From assembly GCA_036373915.1 (NCBI GenBank), contig DASUUU010000114.1:1-43913 (forward strand): DNA of 43,913 bases. The letters run 5' to 3'. The DNA is from JASLBX01 sp036373915 (GTDB lineage Bacteria > Actinomycetota > Actinomycetes > Jiangellales > Jiangellaceae). Position numbers and translations under genes: made by a program. The notes beneath the pieces are model-generated. The model had not been told where the DNA came from and did not search any database. It was given only the letters and a program-made list of their open reading frames with translations. The stretch's first letter is position 1; every line of letters begins with the position of its first letter. Below are positions 23,009-31,010 of this stretch, one piece after another.

Positions 23009-23215
23009 CTGCCCCGGGAAGTCTTCGTGCTCCTCCGGTGTTGTAATAGTTCGCCAGGCGGGCTGCTCACTGGATCGCGCAACCCGCTCAGACTCAGAAG
23101 AGCCCGACTCAGCGGCGCCATGAAGCCGGCCGGGGCCAGGCTGCCGGTTCGAATCCGTCACGAGATCTGCCGTGCCCCCGCGAGCGGACACTAAACGCGC
23201 CAACGACACCGCCCG

Positions 23216-23240
23216 GACTAGCGGCAACCGCGCCGGGTAT
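23216..23240 (+). promoter_or_regulatory. Weak GGGTAT promoter before sigma factor gene
   Basis: GGGTAT (23235-23240) with GACT (23216-23219) at 15 nt, 27 nt before the GTG at 23268. The -35 is a poor match. Confidence 0.3.
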
Positions 23241-23267
23241 CACCACGAGGAGACTGCAATAGGGGAC

Positions 23268-24260
23268 GTGAACACAGTGAATGGAATCAACACCACAACT
23301 CGCACCGCCCAGCGGCGCGAGCCATATGAGGTCGAGGGCGACTACGACCTGGTCGGTCAGTACCTCAAGCAGATCGGCTCGACTCCCCTGCTCACCGCGC
23401 AGGAGGAGGTCGAGCTGGCCAAGCGCATCGAGGCCGGCGTCTACGCCGCCGAGTTGCTGCGCCAGGCCGACACCGGGGAGCGCGACGAGCTTCCCGCGAA
23501 GCGAGCCGAGCTTGAGGAGATCGCCCGCGACGGTGAGCGCGCCAAGGACCACATGATCCGCGCCAACCTGCGCCTCGTGGTGTCGGCGGCGCGCAAGTAC
23601 TACCGGAACGTCGGGGTGTCGTTCCTCGACGTCGTGCAGGACGGCAACCTCGGCCTGATCCGCGCGGTCGAGAAGTTCGACTACCGAAAGGGCTTCAAGT
23701 TCTCCACCTACGCGATGTGGTGGATCCGCCAGGCGATCGAGCGCGGTCGCGCCGACCAGGCCCGTACCGTCCGGCTGCCGGTACATGTCATCGAGGACCT
23801 GTCCAAGCTGGGCCGTGCCGAGCGCAAGCTCCAGGCCGATCTGGGGCGAGACGCCACCGTGGAGGAGATCGCCGAGGTGATCGAGATGACGCCGGAGCGG
23901 ATCGAGTATCTCCGCCGCGTTTCCCGGGACGTGGTCAGCCTGGACCTGCCGATCGGTGAGGACGGCGACACTCGCATCGGCGATCTGATCGAGGACACCA
24001 CCGTCCTGCAGGCCACCGACGTGGTCGAGTTTCAGGCGCTCGGCGCGGAGCTGCGTTCGCTCGTCGACACTCTCGCACCGCGCGAGGCGATGATCGTGAG
24101 CCTGCGGTACGGGCTGCACGATGGCCGGGAGCACACGCTCCAGGAGGTCGCCGATCACGTCGGGCTCACCAAGGAGCGTGTGCGCCAGCTCGAGAAGGAG
24201 TCGCTCCAGCACCTGCGTGACCCGCAGCGGCACGAGCCGCTGCTGGCGTGGGCCAGCTGA
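23268..24260 (+). CDS. RNA polymerase sigma factor, SigB-like group 2
   Basis: Sigma-70 protein of 330 aa. Region 1.2 is DLVGQYLKQIGSTPLLTAQE, region 2 is RANLRLVVSAARKYYRNVGV to KGFKFSTYAMWWIRQAIERG, region 3 starts RTVRLPVHVIEDLSKLG, and region 4 is ALREAMI-type followed by HTLQEVADHVGLTKERVRQL. It lacks the long acidic region 1.1 of the primary factor, placing it with group 2 (mycobacterial SigB/Streptomyces Hrd type). These read housekeeping-like TANNNT -10 boxes, not GGGTA. It is therefore not the obvious reader of the promoters listed here. Start chosen at GTG 23268. GTG 23172 would add 32 residues. Confidence 0.93.
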   Translation: MNTVNGINTTTRTAQRREPYEVEGDYDLVGQYLKQIGSTPLLTAQEEVELAKRIEAGVYAAELLRQADTGERDELPAKRAELEEIARDGERAKDHMIRANLRLVVSAARKYYRNVGVSFLDVVQDGNLGLIRAVEKFDYRKGFKFSTYAMWWIRQAIERGRADQARTVRLPVHVIEDLSKLGRAERKLQADLGRDATVEEIAEVIEMTPERIEYLRRVSRDVVSLDLPIGEDGDTRIGDLIEDTTVLQATDVVEFQALGAELRSLVDTLAPREAMIVSLRYGLHDGREHTLQEVADHVGLTKERVRQLEKESLQHLRDPQRHEPLLAWAS

Positions 24261-24271
24261 CCAACTGGTTG

Positions 24272-24318
24272 ATCTTGCGACAATCCACAGCGTCGTACTC
24301 TGTGGATTGTCGCAAGAT
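24272..24318 (+). terminator. 19-bp perfect inverted repeat after sigma gene, overlapping ligD promoter
   Basis: ATCTTGCGACAATCCACAG pairs perfectly with its complement at 24300-24318 around a 9-nt loop. It starts 11 bp after the sigma stop, is less G+C-rich than its surroundings and has no U-tract. The right arm contains the putative ligD -35, so it may also be an operator. Confidence 0.65.
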
Positions 24319-24329
24319 TGCTCGGGTAT
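24305..24329 (+). promoter_or_regulatory. SigF/SigB-type promoter for ligD, leaderless
   Basis: GATT (24305-24308), 15 nt, GGGTAT (24324-24329). The ATG follows after 9 nt, without a Shine-Dalgarno. Confidence 0.55.
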
Positions 24330-24338
24330 CGGATCGTC

Positions 24339-25760
24339 ATGGCCAACGGGCTCGCTGAGTACCGGCGCCGGCGCTCGTTCGGTGAGACGCCGGAGCCGCA
24401 GGGCGGCGGGCGCCCGAGGTCGGCCGGCGACCGCTATGTCGTGCAGGAACACCACGCCCGCCGCCTGCACTGGGATCTGCGGCTGGAGCGTGACGGCGTG
24501 CTTCGGTCGTGGGCCCTTCCCAGAGGTGTCCCGGACGACCCGGAACACAACCGGCTCGCCGTGCCGACCGAAGACCACCCACTGGAGTACCTCGAGTTCG
24601 AAGGCGAGATCCCCGAGGGTCAGTACGGCGCCGGCCAGATGACGATCTGGGATCGCGGCACCTACGAGGCAGAGAAGTTCGGCGACGACAAGATCGTGAT
24701 GCGGCTGGACGGCCGGCGGCTCCACGGCAGGTACGCGTTGTTCCGCACGGACAAGGACTGGCTCATTCACCGCATGGACCCGCCGGAGGGCCCGCCCAAC
24801 CCGGAGCCTGGCTCGATCACGCCGATGAAGGCCACCCTCGCCGATCTACCGGGTGACGAGGACGACTGGGGATTCGAGATCAAGTGGGACGGCGTCCGGG
24901 CCATCGCGCACTACGAGCCCGGCCGACTCCAGTTGATCAGCCGCAATGGGAGGGACATCACCGACCAGTACCCCGAGATCGGCAGGATCGGCCGCCAACT
25001 CGGTTCACGCAAGGTCGTTCTGGACGGCGAACTGGTGGCCTTCGACGACGACGGCCGGCCAAGTTTCCAGCGGCTGCAACCGCGCATGCACGTAACCGCC
25101 GAGGCCGAGATACGGCGGCGGCAGCGTCAGACTCCCGTCACCTATGTGATCTTCGATGTGCTGTACGTCGACGGCAAGTCACTGCTCGACGAGCCGTACG
25201 AGGTCCGGCGCAGGGAACTCGACCGTCTCGACCTGGGCGGCCCGAGCTGGCAGGTCCCGGAGTATCACCGCGGCGAAGGTTCGGCGTTGCAGGCCGCGAC
25301 CCGCGAGCGTGGCCTGGAAGGGATCATCGCCAAGCGCCTCGACAGCAGGTACCGGCCCGGCCGCCGCACCCGAGACTGGCTGAAGATAAAGAACGTCCGC
25401 AGCCAGGAGTTCGTCATAGGCGGGTGGTTACCGGGCAAGGGCCGTCGCGCGGGCGAGCTCGGCGCGCTTCTGGTCGGGTACTACACCGATGGTGAACTGC
25501 GCTATGCCGGAAAGGTCGGCACCGGCTTCGACGCCGACGCCTTGACGCTACTGGGCCGGCGGCTCGCGGCCCTGGAACGCAACGGCAGCCCGTTCACCGG
25601 CCGGCAGCCGGAGAAGGGCGCCACCTTCGTCCGGCCCGAGCTGGTGTGCGAGGTGACGTTCAGCGAATGGACGCGGGCCGGCACCTTGCGCCACCCGTCC
25701 TACCAGGGGTTGCGCGAGGACAAGGTTCCCACCGACGTGGTGCGGGAGGAGACGGCGTGA
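24339..25760 (+). CDS. ligD: LigD: 3'-phosphoesterase plus ATP-dependent DNA ligase
   Basis: End-joining ligase of 473 aa with two domains. Residues 30-150 form the phosphoesterase domain that trims 3' ends (VQEHHARRLHWDLRLERDG, LEGEIPEGQYGAG-type region, WLIHRMD). Residues 160-470 form the ligase: the adenylated lysine K182 in EIKWDGVRAI, DGELVAFDDDGRPSF, then EGIIAKRLDSRY, DWLKIKNVRSQEF, and the OB-fold part with YAGKVGTGFD. The primase-polymerase domain present in large LigD proteins is missing, but a stump of it follows at 25757. ATG 24339 begins MANGLAEYRRRR. An upstream ATG 7 codons earlier overlaps the promoter. Confidence 0.95.
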   Translation: MANGLAEYRRRRSFGETPEPQGGGRPRSAGDRYVVQEHHARRLHWDLRLERDGVLRSWALPRGVPDDPEHNRLAVPTEDHPLEYLEFEGEIPEGQYGAGQMTIWDRGTYEAEKFGDDKIVMRLDGRRLHGRYALFRTDKDWLIHRMDPPEGPPNPEPGSITPMKATLADLPGDEDDWGFEIKWDGVRAIAHYEPGRLQLISRNGRDITDQYPEIGRIGRQLGSRKVVLDGELVAFDDDGRPSFQRLQPRMHVTAEAEIRRRQRQTPVTYVIFDVLYVDGKSLLDEPYEVRRRELDRLDLGGPSWQVPEYHRGEGSALQAATRERGLEGIIAKRLDSRYRPGRRTRDWLKIKNVRSQEFVIGGWLPGKGRRAGELGALLVGYYTDGELRYAGKVGTGFDADALTLLGRRLAALERNGSPFTGRQPEKGATFVRPELVCEVTFSEWTRAGTLRHPSYQGLREDKVPTDVVREETA

Positions 25761-25879
25761 TACCCGCTGCCCAGCTTGCCGAGGGCACGATCCAGGTCGA
25801 CGGCCGCGAGCTCGAGCTGTCGAATCTGGACGAGGTCCTGTACCCGAAGACCCCGGACCCTAGGGAGATGCTCAGATGA
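25757..25879 (+). pseudogene. Truncated LigD polymerase-domain stump
   Basis: A 40-codon frame starts at GTG 25757, overlapping the ligD stop (GTGA), and reads IPAAQLAEGTIQVDGRELEL, then SNLDEVLYPKT. The segment from VDGRE to LYPKT matches the opening of the LigD primase-polymerase domain (typically VDGR.l.LSN.DKVLYP). Right after it the frame ends in PDPREMLR and overlaps the next start (ATGA). About 280 residues of the domain are gone, so an internal deletion fused the first codons of a polymerase gene to the protease gene. The short peptide may still be translated and couple ligD to the protease gene. Confidence 0.75.
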
Positions 25880-27045
25880 CCGAGACCATCAGGTTGGGCA
25901 CGGTGGCCGGCGTCCGCGTCGGCCTGCATTGGAGCGTGCTCGGCATCCTCGTGCTGCTGCTCTTCTTCTTCGCCGGTGCCGCCCTCCCGGCACAGTTCCC
26001 GGATGAGTCGCAGACGGCGTACATCATCGCGGCGGTCGTGGCCACGGCACTGTTTCTCCTGTCGCTGCTGGCCCATGAGGTGGGCCATGCAATTGTCGCC
26101 GCACGCAGCGGCATCGAGGTCGAGGGCATCACCCTCTGGCTGCTCGGCGGAGTGGCCCGGTTGCGCGGCGAGGCGTCCACCCCGGGCATGGACTTCCGAA
26201 TCGCAGCGGTGGGCCCGGCCATCAGCCTTGTCCTCGGAGCGGGCTTCACCGTCGCCGCGTGGATCCTTTCGGGCGTGCGGGCTCCCGAACTAGTCACCGG
26301 CGTCACGAGCTACCTCGGCGTCATCAACCTCCTGCTGGCGGCGTTCAACCTGATTCCCGCCGCGCCGCTCGACGGTGGCCGGATCCTGCGATCAGCGCTG
26401 TGGGCCTGGCGTGGCGACCGCGCCGACGCACAGATCTGGTCCGCGCGGGCCGGACGTGTCTTCGGCTTCCTGCTGGTCGGACTGGGCATCTTCGGTGTGT
26501 TCGCGGGCACCGGCGGAGGCCTGTGGTGGGTCCTGATCGGCCTGTTCATCGTCACGATGGCCTCGGTCGAGGAGAACTACGCACGCACGAGCGCCGTGCT
26601 CGGTGGACTACGCGCCCGCGACATCATGACTCCCGATCCGGACACCGCCGACCCCGGCGAACGTGTGGCCGAGTTCGTCCGCGACGTGATGATGGTCCGC
26701 CGGCACTCAGGGTTCCCGCTCGTGCGGCGGGGCGGTGAGGTCACGGGACTGGTGACCCTGAACCGGATCCGATCGCTTCCGCGGGACCGACATGCCGACA
26801 CCACCATCGGGGAGATCGCCTGCCCGATCGACGAGATCCCCATCGCCCGACCTGACGAGCTCGTGTCCGAGCTGCTGGTCCGCCTTGGTGGCTGCGCTGA
26901 CGGGCGCGCGCTGGTCATGGACGACGGCCGGTTGATCGGCATCATCTCGCCCAGCGACGTAAGCCGCGCCGCCGCACTTCGCGGCATCGGCATCCAGTCC
27001 TTCGACGGCGCCGACCTGGCCAGATCAACCGGCCCCTGGCGATGA
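25876..27045 (+). CDS. Site-2 protease (M50) with tandem CBS domains
   Basis: Intramembrane zinc protease of 389 aa. The N-terminal 230 residues hold about six helices, with the metal site HEVGH (67-71) and the second motif FNLIPAAPLDGGR, D166 being the third ligand. Residues 250-375 form two CBS domains (ARDIMTPDPDTADPGE, HSGFPLVRRGGEVTGLV; CPIDEIPIARPDELV, GRLIGIISPSDVSRAA) that usually bind adenine nucleotides. Family members cleave membrane-bound regulators such as anti-sigma factors. The substrate here is unknown. AGGGAG lies 8 nt upstream. The start overlaps the LigD stump, and the stop overlaps the sulfotransferase start (ATGA). Confidence 0.95.
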   Translation: MTETIRLGTVAGVRVGLHWSVLGILVLLLFFFAGAALPAQFPDESQTAYIIAAVVATALFLLSLLAHEVGHAIVAARSGIEVEGITLWLLGGVARLRGEASTPGMDFRIAAVGPAISLVLGAGFTVAAWILSGVRAPELVTGVTSYLGVINLLLAAFNLIPAAPLDGGRILRSALWAWRGDRADAQIWSARAGRVFGFLLVGLGIFGVFAGTGGGLWWVLIGLFIVTMASVEENYARTSAVLGGLRARDIMTPDPDTADPGERVAEFVRDVMMVRRHSGFPLVRRGGEVTGLVTLNRIRSLPRDRHADTTIGEIACPIDEIPIARPDELVSELLVRLGGCADGRALVMDDGRLIGIISPSDVSRAAALRGIGIQSFDGADLARSTGPWR

Positions 27046-27803
27046 CGGAGCCCTTGGTGGCGGGCGAGGCCCGGGCGGTTGCGGGAGCGCTGCCCAACCT
27101 CGTCATCATCGGTGCGATGAAGTGCGGGACGACGGCCCTGCACAGGTTGCTCGACGAGCACCCGGATATCGCGATGGCCCGCGGTAAGGAGCTCAACTTC
27201 TTCTTCGGACCCGCAGCCGATCCGGGCGAGAACGCAGCGTCCACGTGGCACCGGGGGCTGGGATGGTACGCAAGCCAGTTCGACGCCAGTGCTGCGATAC
27301 GCGGTGAGTCCTCGCCCGGCTACACCTCGCCCGACCATCCAGAGGCGGCCGGGCGAATGGCGGCTGTCCTGCCCGGAGTGCGGTTGGTGTACGTCGTTCG
27401 GGATCCCATCGAGCGAGCAATCTCGCAGTACCGCCACCATCGCGCCGACGGCACCGAACCACGGACGGCCGCCGACGCACTCCTGGACCCGGGCAGCCAG
27501 TACATCGCCCGCGGCCGCTACTTCGATCGCCTCACACCGTTCCTCCGGAAGTTCGGGCGCGAACAGATCCTGGTCGTCTCGCAGGAGGACCTTCTCAACG
27601 ATCCTGGCCACTGTCTCGATCGGCTGTACCGGTTCCTCGGCGTGAAGACGCACGTGTCGCCGGCGCGGCGCTGGAACGTTGCCCGGGGAGACGACGTCGT
27701 CCTGCCGCGACGGCTTCGAGACCGGCTCGGCCGGGAGTTCGCGGACGACATCGCCCGCCTGCGGGAGTTCACCGGCCACGAGTTCGCGACCTGGTCGGTC
27801 TAG
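27042..27803 (+). CDS. PAPS-dependent sulfotransferase
   Basis: Cytoplasmic sulfotransferase of 253 aa that moves sulfate from PAPS to a hydroxyl or amine, probably of a sugar or lipid. The 5'-phosphosulfate loop is VIIGAMKCGTTALH with K27. The 3'-phosphate loop is LVYVVRDPIERAISQYRHH. A later YIARGRYFDRLTPFL and VVSQEDLLNDP complete the family pattern. Closest in style to heparan-type bacterial sulfotransferases. Translationally coupled to the protease gene. It lies 14 kb from the promoter of the glycan operon, so a link to that glycan is only a possibility. Confidence 0.92.
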   Translation: MTEPLVAGEARAVAGALPNLVIIGAMKCGTTALHRLLDEHPDIAMARGKELNFFFGPAADPGENAASTWHRGLGWYASQFDASAAIRGESSPGYTSPDHPEAAGRMAAVLPGVRLVYVVRDPIERAISQYRHHRADGTEPRTAADALLDPGSQYIARGRYFDRLTPFLRKFGREQILVVSQEDLLNDPGHCLDRLYRFLGVKTHVSPARRWNVARGDDVVLPRRLRDRLGREFADDIARLREFTGHEFATWSV

Positions 27804-27991
27804 GTCCGCGTAGCCGACCGGGCAACTCCCGAGCGATCATCGGTTTCGGGTGCCAAATGCCGGGAAAGCACCTTGCATAGTGGTTACCGCGCCGCACCGC
27901 CCCGCGACAGGAGTTGGAATCGTCGCGGCGGCGCTTGCTCGATGATCCGGGCGGTGAGCTCCGCACGCGCCGTCCCAGTAAGAGAGAGGCT

Positions 27992-28204
27992 GTGCAGCTG
28001 ATCATGTTGGCTAGTCACGTACCACCCGGGCCGGATCCCGACCCGACCCCGCCGACCCGACCGATGCCCGATCCGACACCGCCGGGGCCTGCGCCGGAAC
28101 GCCCGGTCCCGCCGGCACCCACCCCCGAACCGAGTCCCACCGGGCCTCCGCCGGGTCCGTCGCCCGAGCCGGAACCGCGGCCGGATCCCGAGCCCGTCCC
28201 TTGA
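27992..28204 (+). CDS. Proline-rich low-complexity protein
   Basis: Possible 70-residue protein made almost entirely of Pro, Asp, Glu and small residues (PPGPDPDPTPPTRPMPDP). GAGAGAGG sits just before GTG 27992, and ATG 28004 is an alternative. No signal peptide or family. The bias toward Pro is what C-rich DNA gives in this frame, so chance cannot be excluded. Confidence 0.4.
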   Translation: MQLIMLASHVPPGPDPDPTPPTRPMPDPTPPGPAPERPVPPAPTPEPSPTGPPPGPSPEPEPRPDPEPVP

Positions 28205-28239
28205 TCGATTCATCCGGGGCCGCGGACTCGAGGCAGTCC

Positions 28240-28470
28240 TCAGTAGGAACCTTGCCGGTAACGTCCCCGGCCCTTGCCAATGCCGCCACGCTCCCCGCCG
28301 GTCTTGGCGTCCCTGCTTCGCATCAGGCGAAGCCGCTCGTCCAGACGTAGGTCTATCGACTCGCTGACCCGCAGAAAGTCCGCAGGATCGCTGCACTCTC
28401 GCCGTTCCCGCTGCAGCGTCTCGAGGAGCGCGTCGATCTTGTGGATTTTATGTTCACTTGTCTGACTCAT
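28240..28470 (-). CDS. Small charged helical protein
   Basis: 76-residue protein of no known family. The first 55 residues look like an amphipathic helix pair (HKIHKIDALLETLQRERREC, SDPADFLRVSESIDLRLDERL), then a Gly/Arg-rich disordered tail (GERGGIGKGRGRYRQGSY). CTGGAGGCCACG precedes the ATG, and a GGGTAC-type promoter lies upstream. The tail could bind RNA or DNA, which is inference from composition. Confidence 0.65.
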   Translation of the reverse strand: MSQTSEHKIHKIDALLETLQRERRECSDPADFLRVSESIDLRLDERLRLMRSRDAKTGGERGGIGKGRGRYRQGSY

Positions 28471-28514
28471 CGTGGCCTCCAGCAGCGCAGGGTGACAGCG
28501 CAGGATGACCCTGT

Positions 28515-28538
28515 GTACCCAGGTGTTCGCCGCCGAAC
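28515..28538 (-). promoter_or_regulatory. SigF/SigB-type promoter for 28470 gene
   Basis: Minus strand GTTC (28535-28538), 14 nt, GGGTAC (28515-28520), 44 nt before the start. Confidence 0.45.
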
Positions 28539-28623
28539 CGCACCGCGCAAAACCGCCCACAGGCATGAGCCGCCGACTACGGGGTACGTGCCAGGCAGGG
28601 TCAACGGCGCAGAGGACACGGCG

Positions 28624-29154
28624 ATGGAGACGTGGATGCTTGTGATCTGGCTGGTGCTGGCGGCCCTTGGCTACGTTGTCGTGGTGATCGGATTGGCAGG
28701 ACTACCTATGCATGCACGCGGCCGGACCCGGCGTATCAAGTGGTGGGCCTGGGTCACAATGCTCGCCATCGGATTCGTCGCTGTCGCCCTCGGTCTCGGC
28801 TGGTTCCTTGTCGTCGCCGTGAGCCTCACCTGGGCGACGGTCGCGTTGCTCACGCGGACAGCGACGAGTAGCCCGACCGAGCTCGAGACAGAGACGCCCG
28901 CGGACCCGTCGCCGGCCATCGACCGCGCGGACATCCGTACCGCGTCGAACGAGCAACTTTGCACGCTCTGGCAGCAGACCGGGCAACAGATGACGCACAC
29001 CTACTTGCCCTCAACGCTGTGCTCGTACGCAGACCTGCGCCAAGCGATCCTCGACGAACTGACGGCACGCGACCCGGACGGGGTCAGCAGATGGCTCGGT
29101 GACCAGCCGGACCGCCGCGATCTACGGGCCTATATCCACGACCATCAGGCCTGA
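28624..29154 (+). CDS. Two-helix membrane protein with C-terminal soluble domain
   Basis: 176-residue protein. Helices METWMLVIWLVLAALGYVVV and AWVTMLAIGFVAVALGLGWF with a third short segment (VAVSLTWATVALL) anchor it. After an acidic linker, residues 115-176 form a soluble region (SNEQLCTLWQQTGQQM, SYADLRQAILDELTARDPDG, VSRWLGDQPDRRDLRAYI). That last part resembles small conserved helical regions in other actinobacterial proteins, without a function. AGAGGA lies 9 nt before the ATG. Confidence 0.7.
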   Translation: METWMLVIWLVLAALGYVVVVIGLAGLPMHARGRTRRIKWWAWVTMLAIGFVAVALGLGWFLVVAVSLTWATVALLTRTATSSPTELETETPADPSPAIDRADIRTASNEQLCTLWQQTGQQMTHTYLPSTLCSYADLRQAILDELTARDPDGVSRWLGDQPDRRDLRAYIHDHQA

Positions 29155-29188
29155 CCTGTTGGGTCGATCGGATGGTTCGCGCCCGCCC

Positions 29189-29208
29189 GTGCCCAGATCA
29201 GCGGGCAC
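29189..29208. terminator. Weak hairpin between convergent genes
   Basis: GTGCCC pairs with GGGCAC around an 8-nt loop in the 77-bp gap between the two-helix protein and PEBP genes. No U-tract. Confidence 0.35.
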
Positions 29209-29231
29209 CCGGACGGCCACCCCGCTAGGGC

Positions 29232-29684
29232 CTACCGTTCGTAGGTGCCGATCAGAATCCCTTGCGCGACGGTTATGCCCTCGATCGCGCGGTGCACGTC
29301 GTGGGCCGTCGGACGGTCTGGCAGCTCGATCGGCTGGGCCAGCGCGAAGACCTCGAACCGGTAACGGTGCGGGCCGTGGCCCTGCGGCGGAGCTGGGCCG
29401 CCCCAACCTTCCTCGCCGAAGTCGTTGGGCCAGACGCGAGCCTCGTCCGGTATGCGACCCTCGGGCACACCGCCTGTGTGCGGGTCCAGCCCTGTCAGCA
29501 GCCAATGCAGGAACGTGCCCCGTGGCGCGTCCGGGTCTGCGCACATCAGCACGACCTCGGTCGCGTCCCTCGGAACCCCGATCCACTCGATCGCTGGAGA
29601 GACATTCGGTCCGTCATGGCTGTGCCGGTCGGGGATACGTTCACCGTCTTCGATCGTCGAGCTGCGCACCTTGATCTGGTCCAT
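29232..29684 (-). CDS. YbhB/YbcL-type PEBP (Raf kinase inhibitor-like) protein
   Basis: Cytoplasmic phosphatidylethanolamine-binding-fold protein of 150 aa. Motifs in order: ERIPDRHSHDGPNVSPAIEW, VVLMCADPDAPRGTFLHWLL, GPAPPQGHGPHRYRFEVFAL and the terminal EGITVAQGILIGTYER. Bacterial members bind small anions or phospholipid heads. Their role is not settled. ATG 29684 lies 9 nt after a stress-type -10 with no Shine-Dalgarno. A longer frame to 29816 crosses that promoter and is rejected. Confidence 0.92.
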   Translation of the reverse strand: MDQIKVRSSTIEDGERIPDRHSHDGPNVSPAIEWIGVPRDATEVVLMCADPDAPRGTFLHWLLTGLDPHTGGVPEGRIPDEARVWPNDFGEEGWGGPAPPQGHGPHRYRFEVFALAQPIELPDRPTAHDVHRAIEGITVAQGILIGTYER

Positions 29685-29693
29685 GACTCGTCG

Positions 29694-29719
29694 ATACCCA
29701 CGGCCCCGCGACCGGAAAC
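29694..29719 (-). promoter_or_regulatory. SigF/SigB-type promoter for PEBP gene, leaderless
   Basis: Minus strand GTTT (29716-29719), 16 nt, GGGTAT (29694-29699). The start follows after 9 nt. Confidence 0.6.
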
Positions 29720-29887
29720 GCAAGTCAGTTTGCCGGCTGGCCGGTCGGGTAGGCGTGCCGAACTCCCGGACCGAAGCCCAGATGAGGTGATCGAGATGCC
29801 ACCAGCCAACCGCCACGGATCGACGAGATCATCGGACTCTGGCCAGAGACCGCTGTAAGTTGCGTTCGCAAGGAACGTGATGTACTG

Positions 29888-29953
29888 CCGGACTGATCTT
29901 GTATCGGTGACTATTCGTTCGTTCTTGCACCATCCGGATCAAGATCGGTCCGG
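29888..29953 (-). terminator. Inverted repeat downstream of GT2 gene
   Basis: CCGGACTGATCTTG (29888-29901) and CAAGATCGGTCCGG (29940-29953) pair over 14 bp with one G-T, enclosing 38 nt. It lies 35 bp past the GT2 stop in the 303-bp gap before the PEBP gene. I see nothing else in that gap but the PEBP promoter. Confidence 0.5.
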
Positions 29954-29987
29954 CACTTCTTCACAAGGCCGGACGCCAGGCCCCGGA

Positions 29988-30824
29988 CTACGTGCGGGCG
30001 AGGAGACGGAGTTGCGACTCGACGCTGGACGGGACGACCGACCGGTGGCGTAATGCCGGCCTGATCCGCGGAACGGCGGCGGCGAAACCGGCCCGACCTG
30101 GGGAGCCGGACCGCAGGGTGGTGATGACCTCGTGGCCGACCACCGGCCACGGGCGGCGCAGGAATGCTGTGAGCAGTCGACTTCTCGCGATCGCTGCCTG
30201 CCGCGCGGCTGCCGAATGCCGGCTAGGCGAGGGATGGTGGTACGCGACGACTTGGTCCACGTAGGCCAGACCCAGTCCGGCACCCGCCATGTCGAGGGCT
30301 ACCCGCTCCTCCTCCCCTGGGAACTGCACGATGTCGTCGAAGCCGCCCACTGAGAGGAACGCCCCTCGGTGCACGACCGACCCACACGCCATGAAGCCGA
30401 GAACCGAGGGGCCGGGGAGATCCGGAGCTCGCCCGACAGGGGAGCGCGCCATCAGCCGGCACAGTGGATCCAGCTCATCTCGCGGCAGCACCCGTACCTG
30501 GGCGGCAAGCACAGCAAGGCGAGGGTGATCCTGCATGATCCGCGTCGCACGTTCCAGCGCGCCCGGCGCCCACCACGAGTCGTCGTCGGCGAACGCGACG
30601 TACGGGGTGGCCGCCAGGTGCGCACCTATGGTCCGCGCGTAGGCGCCGTGGTTAGCGTCCAAATCGACGAGTTCGACGTTCGGCAGTGAGCCGATCGCCT
30701 GCTGGGTGCCGTCCGTGGAGCCGTTGTCTACCACGATCACGGGTGCTTCGTGCCGGCCGAGCGTGCGCAGCAGTTCGTCCCGCCTGTTGCGGGTCGCGAC
30801 GACGACGGTGATGTGGCCGGCCAT
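29988..30824 (-). CDS. GT2-family glycosyltransferase
   Basis: GT-A glycosyltransferase of 278 aa. It opens HITVVVATRNRRDELLRTLG, then VIVVDNGSTDGT and the metal-binding AFADDDSWWAPG (DDD near 78-80). Acceptor-side motifs are VGGFDDIVQFPGEEERVALD. There is no membrane helix, so it is a soluble or peripherally attached enzyme. It starts 9 nt after GGGTAA. It points away from the SDR gene at 31673 and may belong functionally to the glycan locus, which has another GT2. Confidence 0.92.
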   Translation of the reverse strand: MAGHITVVVATRNRRDELLRTLGRHEAPVIVVDNGSTDGTQQAIGSLPNVELVDLDANHGAYARTIGAHLAATPYVAFADDDSWWAPGALERATRIMQDHPRLAVLAAQVRVLPRDELDPLCRLMARSPVGRAPDLPGPSVLGFMACGSVVHRGAFLSVGGFDDIVQFPGEEERVALDMAGAGLGLAYVDQVVAYHHPSPSRHSAAARQAAIARSRLLTAFLRRPWPVVGHEVITTLRSGSPGRAGFAAAVPRIRPALRHRSVVPSSVESQLRLLART

Positions 30825-30833
30825 GCGACCGCC

Positions 30834-30858
30834 TTACCCCCACGGGCTGGCCGGAATC
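30834..30858 (-). promoter_or_regulatory. SigF/SigB-type promoter for GT2 gene, leaderless
   Basis: Minus strand GATT (30855-30858), 15 nt, GGGTAA (30834-30839). The ATG is 9 nt further. Confidence 0.55.
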
Positions 30859-31010
30859 ACTGGGCGGCGCGCGAGCTCAGCGTGAAACAGCGGAGTGGCT
30901 GGACCCTGCGTAGAAATCAGAACCGTCGGGTGAACTGTGCCGCCGAGCGGGTAGCAGGCGATGGCGGGGGTACGCGGCAACGGAGCCGCGTCCGAGCACG
31001 AGGAGGAGCA

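Noticed and set aside
23146..23156. GGTTCGAATCC, a tRNA T-arm-like string
   Set aside because: The flanking bases do not form a full T stem, no acceptor stem or anticodon arm can be found upstream, and the position suits the promoter region of the sigma gene.
22163..23194. 343-codon plus-strand frame overlapping Ku and beyond
   Set aside because: Arg/Ser-rich alternate frame of Ku and antisense of the 22712 gene. It has no start signal.
23268..24260. The sigma factor in the window as reader of the GGGTA promoters
   Set aside because: Its regions 2 and 4 are of the primary/group 2 type, which recognise TANNNT -10 boxes. A group 3 (SigF-type) factor elsewhere is expected.
23109..24770. 553-codon minus-strand frame
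   Set aside because: Pure antisense of the sigma factor and ligD genes, produced by high G+C.
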